The notes below the pieces were generated by a model, which saw nothing but the letters and a program-made list of their open reading frames with translations, was not told the origin of the DNA and did no database searches. A program made the position numbers and the translations under genes. Source: Lachnoclostridium sp. An131 (GTDB lineage: Bacteria; Bacillota; Clostridia; Lachnospirales; Lachnospiraceae). Taken from it: 64,000 bases of DNA. Shown here piece by piece: positions 7,735 to 16,129 of the stretch. How positions within the stretch are numbered: the stretch's first letter is position 1; each line of letters opens with the position of its first letter. Location of the stretch: the NCBI RefSeq assembly GCF_002160825.1, contig NZ_NFLI01000001.1, positions 283,806 to 347,805 on the forward strand, given 5' to 3'.

Positions 7735-9399
7735 ATGGAACATATCGAGATGCTGTTCCGCTTCGCAGGCGGACTTGGAATGTTTTTATACGGAATGAAC
7801 GTAATGGCCGACGGTCTGCAGAAGTCCGCAGGGGACCGGATGAAGCATCTGCTGGAATTTCTCACCAGGAACAGGGTGATGGGGATTCTCGTGGGAGCAG
7901 GAGTGACGGCCATTATTCAAAGCAGCTCCGCCACGACGGTTATGGTGGTAGGCTTTGTCAATGCGGGCCTGATGACACTGGTACAGGCGGTAGGGGTGAT
8001 CATGGGAGCCAACATCGGAACTACGATCACAGCCTGGCTGGTTTCTATGAGTGAGTGGGGGGCTGTACTGAAGCCTGAATTTTTTGCTCCGCTTCTGATT
8101 GGAATCGGAGCGTTTATGCTGCTTTTTGCAAAAAAGGAAAAGGCGAAGGATGTCAGTGAGATCCTGATTGGTTTTGGCGTGCTTTTTGTGGGCCTGAGCT
8201 TTATGTCTGATTCCATCACGCCTTACCGGGACGCGCCGATTTTCTCTGAGGCGTTTCGGATACTCGGCAGCAATCCGATTCTTGGAATCCTTACAGGGCT
8301 GGTGGTGACTGCTGTCATTCAGAGCTCTTCGGCTTCCGTGGGTATTCTGCAGACGCTGGCGGCAAATGGCGTGGTAAACTGGAGCTCTGCTGTCTTTATT
8401 ACCCTGGGACAGAATGTCGGCACCTGTGTGACGGCGCTGCTGTCCAGCCTTGGCGCGAACAGAACGGCAAAGCGGGCAGCTGTCATACATTTGCTTTTCA
8501 ATGTGATCGGAGCGGTTGTCTTTGGCATAGGAATGTTTGTAATATTTTCCTTTAACAGGGTATGGGCAGGCGCTCAGGTAAACAGTGTGGGCATCTCCAT
8601 TTTTCATACAGTATTTAATATCCTGAATACGGTCATTCTCTACCCCTTTGCCAACACGCTGGTAAAGCTTTCCGGAGTGCTGGTAAAGGAGCCTGTGACG
8701 CAGGAGGAAGAGGAAATGGGAGAAGACGCAGCCTGCGGGCTTCCACATCTGGACAGCCGCCTTCTGGAGACCCCGTCCTTTGCCGTGGAGGGCGCGGTAA
8801 AGGAAGTGGTTCGCATGGGAGAGCTTGCGCTGCTTCATATGCAGACTGTTTTTGATGCGGTTCGGACGGGAAACAGAAAGTGGGTTGACAAAGCCTTTCA
8901 GATAGAGCAGACTATGAATAAATATGAAAAGCAGATGGTGGAATACCTGGCTCAGCTCAGCAAGGGCTCTCTTACGGAGCGCCAGCGCCTGACTGTGGGC
9001 AACCTGGTCTACACGGTCAGCGATCTGGAACGGATCGGTGACCACTGTGATAACATTGCAGAGCTGGCACAAAGCATGATTCAGGATGACCTGAGCTTTT
9101 CTCAGGAAGCCATGAAGGGCTTTGAGGAGATCACAGAGCTGGCCATGGATTCGGTAAAAGCAGCCGTACTGGCCAGAGAGACTGAAAGAATGGCTTATGT
9201 GCAGCAGGTGATTCAGATTGAGGATGAGATCGACGATCTGGAGGAGGATCTGAGAACAGAGCATATCGACCGTCTTGCAAGAAATGAGTGCTCTGCCGCA
9301 AAAGGAGTGTTTTTCCTGGATATGCTCAGCAATATTGAGCGGATCGCAGATCATGCCAACAATATTGTGGGCTATGTGGCTGATGAGGGAGAGGAGTAA
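7735..9399 (+). CDS. Na+/phosphate cotransporter (NptA-like) with C-terminal PhoU domain
   Basis: A 554-residue sodium-dependent phosphate symporter. The membrane part (residues 1-310) holds two PF02690 repeats, each with the QSSSA signature (IIQSSSATTVM near residue 61 and VIQSSSASVG near residue 188). This motif forms the inverted-repeat ion/phosphate site. The C-terminal cytoplasmic part (about 350-554) is helical and PhoU-like, with ERIGDHCDNIAEL and ERIADHANNIV, the two metal-cluster motifs of PhoU. The ATG at 7735 has GAAGGAGAAG upstream. The gene lies directly before a PhoR/PhoB pair with a gap of only 5 bases, so phosphate uptake and sensing are probably co-transcribed. Confidence 0.93.
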   Translation: MEHIEMLFRFAGGLGMFLYGMNVMADGLQKSAGDRMKHLLEFLTRNRVMGILVGAGVTAIIQSSSATTVMVVGFVNAGLMTLVQAVGVIMGANIGTTITAWLVSMSEWGAVLKPEFFAPLLIGIGAFMLLFAKKEKAKDVSEILIGFGVLFVGLSFMSDSITPYRDAPIFSEAFRILGSNPILGILTGLVVTAVIQSSSASVGILQTLAANGVVNWSSAVFITLGQNVGTCVTALLSSLGANRTAKRAAVIHLLFNVIGAVVFGIGMFVIFSFNRVWAGAQVNSVGISIFHTVFNILNTVILYPFANTLVKLSGVLVKEPVTQEEEEMGEDAACGLPHLDSRLLETPSFAVEGAVKEVVRMGELALLHMQTVFDAVRTGNRKWVDKAFQIEQTMNKYEKQMVEYLAQLSKGSLTERQRLTVGNLVYTVSDLERIGDHCDNIAELAQSMIQDDLSFSQEAMKGFEEITELAMDSVKAAVLARETERMAYVQQVIQIEDEIDDLEEDLRTEHIDRLARNECSAAKGVFFLDMLSNIERIADHANNIVGYVADEGEE

Positions 9400-9404
9400 A
9401 GAGA

Positions 9405-10667
9405 TTGAAAAAAAAGGTTCTGATAGGCTATGTAATCGCTGCGGTCATAGCCCTGCTGGCATTTGAGTATGCGTTCTGGACCAATGGTTTCACATATCTG
9501 GAGCATCAGAGTGAGCACAGCTATCTGACCCAGGCAGAGCTTCTGCGGGATCTGTTTCTGGCTGAGGATGTGGCGGGGCAGAGCGGCGAGCGGGAGGATG
9601 CTTATGAGCAGTTTGCGGATGACTATGCAGAAAAATATAATATAAGAGTCACAATTATTGATGCTGAGGGAAATGTGCTGGGTGAATCCCGGGGCGCCGG
9701 AGAACTGATGAATAATCATCTGGACCGGGAAGAGGTTCAGAAGGCGCTCCAGGGCGAAAGCAACAGCCTGATTCGGAAATCGGATACCTTTGATGTGGAC
9801 TACTGCTATTGCGCGGTTCCTGTGGAGGACGGGGATTTTCGCGGAGTGATCCGGGTGGCTGTTCCTTTGCAGGAGCTTCAGGACATGGATTATGAATTCG
9901 TCCGCTCCACGATTATGGCAATCGCGATCCTGGCAGCGCTGATTCTGTTTCTGGGGCTGTATTTCCGCAAATATGTGCTTGCTATGAAGAAGGTGGAAAA
10001 TATGCGGCGGGAATTTGTCTCCAATGTTACGCACGAGCTGAAGACGCCGCTGACCTCGATCCGCGGTTTTGTGGAGACGCTGAAGGCGGGAGCCATAGAG
10101 GATCCCAAGATTGCGCACAAATTTCTGGATATTATTGAGATAGAGTCCGATCGCCTGAGCAATCTGATCAGCGATACGCTGCTCCTCTCTGAAATTGAGA
10201 GCAAAAAGGATACAAAGAGAGAGCCCTGCGATGTCAATGCGGTGATTACAGAGGTGGTAGAGCTGCTTCAGCCCAAGGTCAGGGAACATGTCCGGCTGAT
10301 CTTTCATCCAGACGCTTCTGTGCGTCCTTACAGCTGCAACCGGGACCGCCTGAAGCAGCTTCTGATTAACCTGACGGATAATGGGCTGAAGGCTACAGAA
10401 TTCGGCGCAGTGACGATTTCATGCAGAAGCACTGCCAGCCAGCTGGTGCTCGAAATTTCAGATACAGGCATAGGGATGGAGGAGGAGCAGCTTGACCGCA
10501 TTTTTGAACGGTTTTACCGGGTTGACAAAGGACGCTCCAAGGCTCAGGGAGGAACCGGTCTGGGACTTTCTATCGTGAAGCACATTGTGGAGCTCTACAA
10601 TGGGACCATTGAAGTCACAAGCAAGCCTGGCGTAGGAACAGAGTTCACTGTGAGGCTGCCTTACTGA
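9405..10667 (+). CDS. phoR: PhoR-like membrane sensor histidine kinase
   Basis: A 420-residue sensor kinase starting with TTG; no ATG occurs before residue 100, and the GGGAGAGGAG in the end of the previous gene serves as ribosome site. One N-terminal membrane helix (5-25), an extracytoplasmic domain (26-165) and a second helix (168-187) are followed directly by the HisKA domain (FVSNVTHELKTPLTS, His210). The HATPase domain has NLTDNGLKA, DTGIGM and GGTGLGLS. No PAS domain is apparent, unlike Bacillus PhoR. The kinase precedes its regulator, the reverse of the usual order. Placement inside the phosphate cluster supports a phosphate-limitation sensor. Confidence 0.85.
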   Translation: MKKKVLIGYVIAAVIALLAFEYAFWTNGFTYLEHQSEHSYLTQAELLRDLFLAEDVAGQSGEREDAYEQFADDYAEKYNIRVTIIDAEGNVLGESRGAGELMNNHLDREEVQKALQGESNSLIRKSDTFDVDYCYCAVPVEDGDFRGVIRVAVPLQELQDMDYEFVRSTIMAIAILAALILFLGLYFRKYVLAMKKVENMRREFVSNVTHELKTPLTSIRGFVETLKAGAIEDPKIAHKFLDIIEIESDRLSNLISDTLLLSEIESKKDTKREPCDVNAVITEVVELLQPKVREHVRLIFHPDASVRPYSCNRDRLKQLLINLTDNGLKATEFGAVTISCRSTASQLVLEISDTGIGMEEEQLDRIFERFYRVDKGRSKAQGGTGLGLSIVKHIVELYNGTIEVTSKPGVGTEFTVRLPY

Positions 10668-10689
10668 GGAAGGGGAAAGGAAGAATAGT

Positions 10690-11388
10690 ATGGCAAAAAA
10701 GGTAATTCTGACAATTGATGATGAAGAACATATTCTTGATTTGCTGGAATACAATCTGGAAAAGGGAGGCTACGATGTACTGCGTGCAGAGACAGGAGAA
10801 AAAGGCCTTGCGATTATGAAGACGATGCAGGTGGATCTGGTTCTTCTGGATTATATGCTGCCCGGTATAGACGGGATCGAGGTTCTGAAAACCATGCGGT
10901 CAGATCCGGCGCTTACCGCTATGCCTGTGATTATGCTGACAGCCAAGGGAGAGGAGATAGACAAGGTGCTTGGCCTTGAGATGGGGGCTGACGATTATCT
11001 GAGCAAGCCCTTTGGCATCCGGGAGCTTCAGGCCAGGGTCAAGGCCCTGCTTCGGAGAAGCTCTCTGGAGAGGATAGAGTCCCAGCCGGAGGATAAGATT
11101 CTCATTGGTGATCTGATGATTAACAATACCGCCCGGGAGGTCACGGTAGACGGACAGCCCGTTACGCTTTCCCTGAAGGAGTTTGAGCTTCTGTATCTTC
11201 TGGCAAGCCACCGCAACCGTGTTTTCACCCGTGAGCAGCTCCTGGAGCTGATCTGGGGTTATGAGTATTCCGGTGAGACCAGGACTGTAGACGTCCATGT
11301 GCGGAATCTGCGGAAGAAGATTGAAAGAGATCCGGATCATCCCCAGTATATCCAGACTGTGAGGGGGATGGGGTACAAGTTTGTGTAA
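10690..11388 (+). CDS. phoB: PhoB/PhoP-like response regulator (OmpR family)
   Basis: A 232-residue response regulator. The receiver domain (1-120) has the acidic pair DDEEH at residues 10-11, the phospho-acceptor Asp54 in VLLDYMLPG, Thr in MLTAKG and Lys in LSKPFG. The winged-helix DNA-binding domain (about 130-230) ends with RTVDVHVRNLRKKIE and VRGMGYKF, typical of PhoB/PhoP. It is 22 bases after the kinase gene. Its likely targets are the 11-bp spaced TTWACA repeats at 7639 and 14982, in front of the symporter and pit/pst genes. Confidence 0.9.
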   Translation: MAKKVILTIDDEEHILDLLEYNLEKGGYDVLRAETGEKGLAIMKTMQVDLVLLDYMLPGIDGIEVLKTMRSDPALTAMPVIMLTAKGEEIDKVLGLEMGADDYLSKPFGIRELQARVKALLRRSSLERIESQPEDKILIGDLMINNTAREVTVDGQPVTLSLKEFELLYLLASHRNRVFTREQLLELIWGYEYSGETRTVDVHVRNLRKKIERDPDHPQYIQTVRGMGYKFV

Positions 11389-11390
11389 TA

Positions 11391-11470
11391 TAGCCCCGCG
11401 GTTTTTCATATCCGGTGTTCGCGAGAAGCCGGACACAGGGATAACAGAAAACTGCGGGGTATTTTATTTA
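11391..11470 (+). terminator. Large terminator hairpin after phoB; palindromic element copy A
   Basis: CCCCGCGGTTTT (11394-11405) pairs with AAAACTGCGGGG (11448-11459), with an inner TCCGG/CCGGA stem, and TATTTTATTT follows. It should terminate the npt-phoR-phoB transcript. The inner sequence CGCGAGAAGCCGGACAC is shared, inverted, with the larger palindrome at 12852-13070, so this may be a member of a repeat family rather than a simple terminator. Confidence 0.75.
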
Positions 11471-11582
11471 ATCCTTTTGGGTGGCTCGGACGTTATTTAT
11501 ATAAAGCCATAAATGCAGAGCCGCAAAATGCAGCCGGAAAGCTTTAGATGTGGCTGATGCTTTTACCTGGAGGGATGTATAT

Positions 11583-12695
11583 ATGAGACTGTACAAGATG
11601 GAGCTGTATAAATTACTGTATCGGAAAATTTTCCGGATCAGTATGCCGGCTGTTCTGGGAATTCTTTTTGCCTATTTTCTTTTAATCTGCGTGGGAGAAG
11701 AAAGAAGCACCATAAACGGAAGCCTGTATACCGGTTTTGAGGCTATTCGAAGAGACAGAGAAATTACAGAGGAGTTTCGGGGCATTCTGACGGACGAGAA
11801 AGCCGGCCGAATTATTGAAGAATACGGTTTTCCCTCTCAGGTGATAGAGAATTATGGCGGCTTTCGGGATGAAAATTATTTAAATGGCTTTGTGACAGAG
11901 TATCTTGGAAACGGATATCTGAAAAGCTGGGATGATTATCGGATTTCGACCGGCCTGCGGCCTCTTCGGGAAAGCGAGCTGGGAAAGGCTGCGGAAGCCT
12001 CCGGCAGAGCTGTAATTCTGGATTATGCAAAGGGCTGGCCGGCTTTTTTGGAGCTTCTGCAGCTGGGGATGATCCTGGGAAGCGCGCTGGTTGTGGCTGC
12101 GGCCTCTCCGGTGTTTTCGGAAGAGCAGCAGAGCAGGATGGCTGCGCTGCTTTTTACAAGCAGGGAAGGAAGAGAGAAGGACGCTTTTGCGAAGACAGCC
12201 GCAGCGTTTACAGCGGCAGCGCTGATATATATTGTGATTACGTCTTTTATATTTCTGCTCGTGGGCGTTGTGTATGGCTTTGACGGCGGGGAATGTATGA
12301 GCGGAATGACGCTGATGCAGTATGGCTTTTATCCGGCGTCGCCAGTTTCCCTGAAATCGACTGCCTTCATCACCTTCCTGATGCTGAGCCTGGATCTGCT
12401 GGCGCTTTTTACGCTCTGCGCCATAACCTTGTGCGTGTCGGCCCATCAGAAAACGGCCTTTCACACGGTTGTCCTCACCTTTGCAGTCTGGACGGCCCCT
12501 TTGCTGCTCCGGCTTCTGTTTAACGGCGCGGGCTATCTGCTGGCGTCGGGAACACCGCTGTTTCTGGTAATGACAGGCATTCTGGCGGACTGGTACGATA
12601 TGCTGTTCATCCCCGTCAGCATTGCAGCCTGTATCCTTGTGTGCACAGCCTTTTCCGGCTGGAATGCCTGGAGACGGGCAGAAGCAAATGTGTAA
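11583..12695 (+). CDS. ABC-2-type permease-like membrane protein of unknown substrate
   Basis: A 370-residue protein. The start at 11583 (MRLYKMELYKLLYRK) has GGAGGG 8 bases upstream; an earlier in-frame ATG at 11550 lacks a site. One membrane helix near residues 18-38 is followed by an extracytoplasmic domain (40-155) and about five helices (160-360). This topology, and the segment AAASPVFSEEQQSRMAALL, fit the permease subunit of ABC-2 exporters. No ATP-binding subunit lies next to it, so it is an orphan permease or serves an ATPase elsewhere. It sits between two palindromic elements and is transcribed toward the convergent pit operon. The function is not known. Confidence 0.55.
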   Translation: MRLYKMELYKLLYRKIFRISMPAVLGILFAYFLLICVGEERSTINGSLYTGFEAIRRDREITEEFRGILTDEKAGRIIEEYGFPSQVIENYGGFRDENYLNGFVTEYLGNGYLKSWDDYRISTGLRPLRESELGKAAEASGRAVILDYAKGWPAFLELLQLGMILGSALVVAAASPVFSEEQQSRMAALLFTSREGREKDAFAKTAAAFTAAALIYIVITSFIFLLVGVVYGFDGGECMSGMTLMQYGFYPASPVSLKSTAFITFLMLSLDLLALFTLCAITLCVSAHQKTAFHTVVLTFAVWTAPLLLRLLFNGAGYLLASGTPLFLVMTGILADWYDMLFIPVSIAACILVCTAFSGWNAWRRAEANV

Positions 12696-12851
12696 ATTCC
12701 ACGGCGTCAGCAGTGGCAGAAGAAACAATAGATGCCAGCTGATATATTAGAGAGCCTGCGGCCGGCAGTCAGTGAGAGAAAAATCTGAAATATAAAAGCC
12801 TCTGCGGTTTTCTGGATACGCCAGCGGCTGCTCCTTTGCGGAGAAAACTTA

Positions 12852-13070
12852 GAATTTTTCAACACACAGCCCGCGGCTTTCTTTTGCCCCAGTGTCCGGC
12901 TTCTCGCGGACGGCTGTATGATTCAGGCGGACTGCTTTTTAGTCCGTCCGGAGGCATACAGCCGTCCGTGAGACGTCCGCAAGGTGAATTGCTGTGCAAC
13001 AGCAAGAGAGAGCGGCCTGGGCCGAACACCGGGCAAAGAAAGCCGCGGGCGTACGTTTGCAAAAATTCAA
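12852..13070. repeat. 219-bp palindromic element (copy B) between convergent genes
   Basis: A long inverted repeat. GCCCGCGGCTTTCTTT (12869-12884) pairs perfectly with AAAGAAAGCCGCGGGC (13035-13050). The pairing extends outward through GAATTTTT/AAAAATTC and inward through GTGTCCGGC/GCCGAACAC. A second perfect stem, CGGACGGCTGTATG (12907-12920) with CATACAGCCGTCCG (12954-12967), encloses a small GGACT/AGTCC hairpin. GTGTCCGGCTTCTCGCG is the inverse of a stretch in the hairpin at 11391-11470. There is no open frame with support. It lies between the ABC-2-like gene and the DUF47 gene, which run toward each other, so it can act as a two-way terminator; a non-autonomous mobile palindrome is the alternative. 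The sequence from 12696 to 12851 shows nothing else. Confidence 0.7.
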
Positions 13071-13077
13071 ATTTTTC

Positions 13078-13701
13078 TCAGGTGTTCTTCAGCACCACCA
13101 GCTCCACATAATTTCCCACATGCTCGCAGGCATCTGCGCAGTCTTCCATATAGTCGAAAATCTCACGCCAGGAAATGATATCGATCACGTCTGTGCAGTG
13201 TTGCCGGATATTCAGAGTCGCTTCCAGGTACAGAGTATCGCATTCCTCCTCGATCTGATTCAGTTTAATTACCATGTCGTGAAGCTTTGCGGGTTTTTTG
13301 AAATTGATGAACTCTTCCATGATGCCCTTCAGGAGCTCACAGCAGTCCATAAGCTTCTGCGCAAAGGTGATGGCGTCCGGAATGATGGTGTGAATCTGGT
13401 CTACATAGAAGCGCTGCAGCACTTCCTCCAGCTTGTCCAGCACCTCGTCGATGCTCTGGCTGATCATGGCCAGGTCTTCCCGGTCTACCGGAGTGACAAA
13501 GGCTTTGGCGAGCATGGAGGACATTTCATGATGCTTGTCATCGCCCTGATGCTCGAACTCATGCATGGTGTCCAGCATGGACTTGATGTTGTCCAGATTG
13601 AAATTGTTCAGGCATTCTACCAGATATCTGGAAGCCTGGCAGGTATAGTCCGCTGCTGCGGTAAAATTTTCAAAATACTGACGGTCTGCTTTGTTTGCCA
13701 T
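13078..13701 (-). CDS. DUF47 (PhoU-like) partner of Pit phosphate transporter
   Basis: A 207-residue, all-helical protein of the DUF47/PhoU-like family (TIGR00153 type). Characteristic pieces are MHEFEHQGDDKHHEM (residues 46-60), TPVDREDLAMISQSIDEVLD and DIISWREIFDYMEDCAD near the C-terminus. DUF47 proteins are encoded next to Pit transporters and are thought to modulate them. Here it lies downstream of pit in the same direction, with a 78-base gap. The start ATG (13701) has GGGAGAG upstream. Role in phosphate transport control is inferred from family and context. Confidence 0.85.
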   Translation of the reverse strand: MANKADRQYFENFTAAADYTCQASRYLVECLNNFNLDNIKSMLDTMHEFEHQGDDKHHEMSSMLAKAFVTPVDREDLAMISQSIDEVLDKLEEVLQRFYVDQIHTIIPDAITFAQKLMDCCELLKGIMEEFINFKKPAKLHDMVIKLNQIEEECDTLYLEATLNIRQHCTDVIDIISWREIFDYMEDCADACEHVGNYVELVVLKNT

Positions 13702-13779
13702 GTTCTCTCCCTTTCATTCATAAAAGATATTTAAAAAATTTTCTGTTATATACGTTTTTCAAAGCCTGATAAACATTAT

Positions 13780-14838
13780 TTAAAACAGCCACATAAAGAG
13801 CTTTGTCATCAGAAAGCCAATCAGTCCGCAGCCGGGGAAGGTCAGGAGCCAGGTCATGCCCATTTCCTTTACGACGCTGAAATTGATGGCAGAAAGACGT
13901 TTTACAGCGCCTACTCCCATGATGGCTGTGGTTTTGGCATGGGTAGTAGAAACCGGGATGCCGAACAGCGAGCTGAAAAGCAGGGACACAGAAGCGGCCA
14001 GGTCGGCTGAGAAGCCCTGATATTTTTCCAGCTTTACCATATCCATCCCTACGGATTTGATGATTTTTTTGCCTCCGATTGAGGTTCCAAGTCCCATGAC
14101 GAGCGAGCACAGAAGCATCAGCCAGATAGGCATCTGTACAGAAATCCCTTCGCTGGGATTGTGGCCGTTCACGAGAAGCATGCACAGAAGGATTACGCCC
14201 ATGAATTTCTGGCCGTCCTGAGCTCCATGCATGAAGCTCATGCAGGCAGCGCCGAAAATCTGTGCGCCCCGGAAAAAGCCCTCCGTCTTTGGACGTTCCG
14301 CTTTCCGGAACAGAAGAACGACCAGCTTGCACATCAGGAAGCCCAGAGAGAAGCCCATGACCACGGAGATAACCAGTCCGTAGAGAACCTTTACCCATTC
14401 GTCCGGATTTACGCCGCTTAAGCCTCCGTGAAGGGCGATGGCGCCCCCGGTCAGGCCGGCGATCAGCGCGTGGCTTTCACTGGTAGGGATTCCAAAATAC
14501 CAGGCAAGGGTGGCCCAGACTACAATCGCAAACAGGGCGGCGCTCAGGGCAACGATTGCCTCATGGGAGTTTGTGCCGAAATCGACCATTTTTGTGATTG
14601 TCTCGGCTACTGTAGCATTCAGCATACTCATGAGGAAAACGCCGAGGAAATTGAATACCGCTGCCATGAGAATAGCGGCTCTGGCTGACATGCACCGCGT
14701 CACTACACAGGTAGCGATGGCGTTTGGCGCGTCGGTCCAGCCGTTGACCAGAATAACCCCCAGAGTCAGCAGAACTGCGATCAGCAGCAGCGGGTTGGTT
14801 GTCATCTGCGCCAGAAAACTTTCCATAGATAAGTCCAT
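13780..14838 (-). CDS. pit: Low-affinity inorganic phosphate transporter, Pit family
   Basis: A 352-residue PiT transporter. Two homologous halves each carry the GWTDAPNA/GVxVSTTHA-type signatures: GWTDAPNAIATCVVT near residue 32, and GIPVSTTHAKTTAIMGVG near residue 305. About ten membrane helices. An open frame extends 36 codons further upstream, but the ATG at 14838 has GGAGGT 6 bases before it and gives the family's usual N-terminus (MDLSMESFLAQ). It is divergent from pstS, sharing a 293-base region with Pho boxes. Substrate is phosphate with H+ or Na+ coupling. Confidence 0.92.
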   Translation of the reverse strand: MDLSMESFLAQMTTNPLLLIAVLLTLGVILVNGWTDAPNAIATCVVTRCMSARAAILMAAVFNFLGVFLMSMLNATVAETITKMVDFGTNSHEAIVALSAALFAIVVWATLAWYFGIPTSESHALIAGLTGGAIALHGGLSGVNPDEWVKVLYGLVISVVMGFSLGFLMCKLVVLLFRKAERPKTEGFFRGAQIFGAACMSFMHGAQDGQKFMGVILLCMLLVNGHNPSEGISVQMPIWLMLLCSLVMGLGTSIGGKKIIKSVGMDMVKLEKYQGFSADLAASVSLLFSSLFGIPVSTTHAKTTAIMGVGAVKRLSAINFSVVKEMGMTWLLTFPGCGLIGFLMTKLFMWLF

Positions 14839-14944
14839 AATGACCTCCGAAAATAAAGAAAATAAAAGAGTGTCCCTGAAATAAGGACAGAAAACAACCC
14901 AGAAAGACAGAATATAACTCTTTCTGCCAGTTCCGGACACGTTC

Positions 14945-14974
14945 ATTATAGCATAGGGCTTCCGGGGAAATCAA
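14945..14974 (-). promoter_or_regulatory. Promoter of pit
   Basis: On the minus strand TTGATT (14974-14969) and TATAAT (14950-14945) are separated by 18 bases, with TGC directly before the -10 (extended -10). It faces pit and directly abuts the Pho boxes at 14982-15009. Confidence 0.6.
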
Positions 14975-14981
14975 CAAATAC

Positions 14982-15047
14982 CTAACGATTACTTAACATA
15001 AGCTTTACCTGAATGTGCTTTTAGACTTAACATTTCGATTTTAAGAT
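14982..15047 (+). promoter_or_regulatory. Pho boxes between pit and pstS
   Basis: CTAACG (14982), TTAACA (14993) and TTTACC (15004) are spaced exactly 11 bases. A further TTAACA lies at 15027, and a -10-like TAAGAT at 15042. The layout copies that in front of the Na/Pi symporter: the box pair, a 23-base step to the last TTAACA, then the -10. This is the expected binding pattern of PhoB/PhoP and should activate the pst operon; pit, whose promoter lies on the other side, may be affected as well. Confidence 0.8.
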
Positions 15048-15131
15048 AAAAAAGCAGGGCAGGGAAGAAAGCCCTGAGGCAGAAAAAGAAGAACGGGCCC
15101 ACAAGGACACGGGCCAGAAGGAGAAGAAATT

Positions 15132-16112
15132 ATGAAAAAGAAAGTAGTGAGCATTTTAACAGCTGTTACTCTTTGCGCTGCTATGCTGGCAGGCTGCGGC
15201 GGCGGAGCTGACACAGCAACGACTGAGACAACTGAAACAACAGAAACAACCGAAACAACCGATGCAGCAGAGACAGAAGAGGCTGCAGACGCTGCTGAGG
15301 AGACGGAAGCAGCCGCAGGCGACTTCGATACTTCTGCAGCAATTTCCGTATATTCCCGTGAGGATGGCTCCGGAACCAGAGGCGCTTTCATCGAGCTGAT
15401 GGGAATCGAGCAGGAGGATGAGTCCGGCGAGAAGGTTGATATGACTACTCCGGACGCTACCATTACCAACAACACTTCCGTTATGATGACCGGCGTAGCC
15501 GGAGATCCGTACGCTATCGGCTATGTATCTCTTGGTTCCATGAATGAGACGGTAAAGGCTCTGACCATCGACGGCGTGGCTCCCTCTGTGGAGACCGTAA
15601 AGGACGGTACATACGCGGTAGCAAGACCGTTCAACATCGCTACCAAGGGTACTCCGGACGAGACCACGCAGGATTTCATCAACTACATCCTGAGCGCTGA
15701 GGGACAGGCAATCGTAAGCGAGGAAGGCTACATCACCATCGACGACGCGGCTCCGGCATTCGAGGGCGGCAGCGTATCCGGCGACATCGTAGTTGCTGGT
15801 TCCTCTTCCGTATCTCCGGTAATGGAGAAGCTGGCTGAGGCTTATATGGCTCTGAACGGCGATGTAAACATTGAGATTCAGACCACAGACTCCACCTCCG
15901 GAATGACCTCCGCTATCGACGGAACCTGCCAGATTGGAATGGCTTCCCGTGAGCTGAAGGAAGAGGAGACTGCAGAGCTGACCGGAACCCAGATTGCGCT
16001 GGATGGTATCGCTGTAATCGTAAACAACGAGAACCCGATTGAGGGACTGACCTCCGAGCAGGTACAGAGCATCTACACAGGAGCAACGACGACCTGGGCT
16101 GACGTTCAGTAA
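15132..16112 (+). CDS. pstS: Phosphate-binding lipoprotein PstS with circularly permuted domain order
   Basis: A 326-residue lipoprotein. A signal peptide with lipobox LAGC (Cys22) is followed by a Thr/Glu-rich linker to about residue 65. It is the periplasmic-type receptor that delivers phosphate to PstCA. The order of the two lobes is swapped relative to ordinary PstS. The normally C-terminal part (SREDGSGTRGAF, then GYVSLGS, RPFNI and ILSAEGQAI) occupies residues 71-200. The normally N-terminal part (GSSSVSPVMEKLAEAY, TDSTSGM, GMASRELK, LDGIAVIVNNENPI) occupies 217-326, and the protein ends at TTTWADVQ, just where the two parts normally join. Phosphate-binding motifs of both lobes are present, so it should still bind phosphate. 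Confidence 0.9.
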   Translation: MKKKVVSILTAVTLCAAMLAGCGGGADTATTETTETTETTETTDAAETEEAADAAEETEAAAGDFDTSAAISVYSREDGSGTRGAFIELMGIEQEDESGEKVDMTTPDATITNNTSVMMTGVAGDPYAIGYVSLGSMNETVKALTIDGVAPSVETVKDGTYAVARPFNIATKGTPDETTQDFINYILSAEGQAIVSEEGYITIDDAAPAFEGGSVSGDIVVAGSSSVSPVMEKLAEAYMALNGDVNIEIQTTDSTSGMTSAIDGTCQIGMASRELKEEETAELTGTQIALDGIAVIVNNENPIEGLTSEQVQSIYTGATTTWADVQ

Positions 16113-16129
16113 TTACAGGAGTAAGACAG

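Noticed and set aside
7786..9354. A 522-codon open frame on the minus strand
   Set aside because: It lies fully opposite the Na/Pi symporter gene, has no ribosome site, is rich in His/Cys/Arg as expected for antisense of this codon use, and matches no family.
12994..13734. A 246-codon plus-strand frame
   Set aside because: It begins inside the palindromic element and runs antisense to the DUF47 gene.
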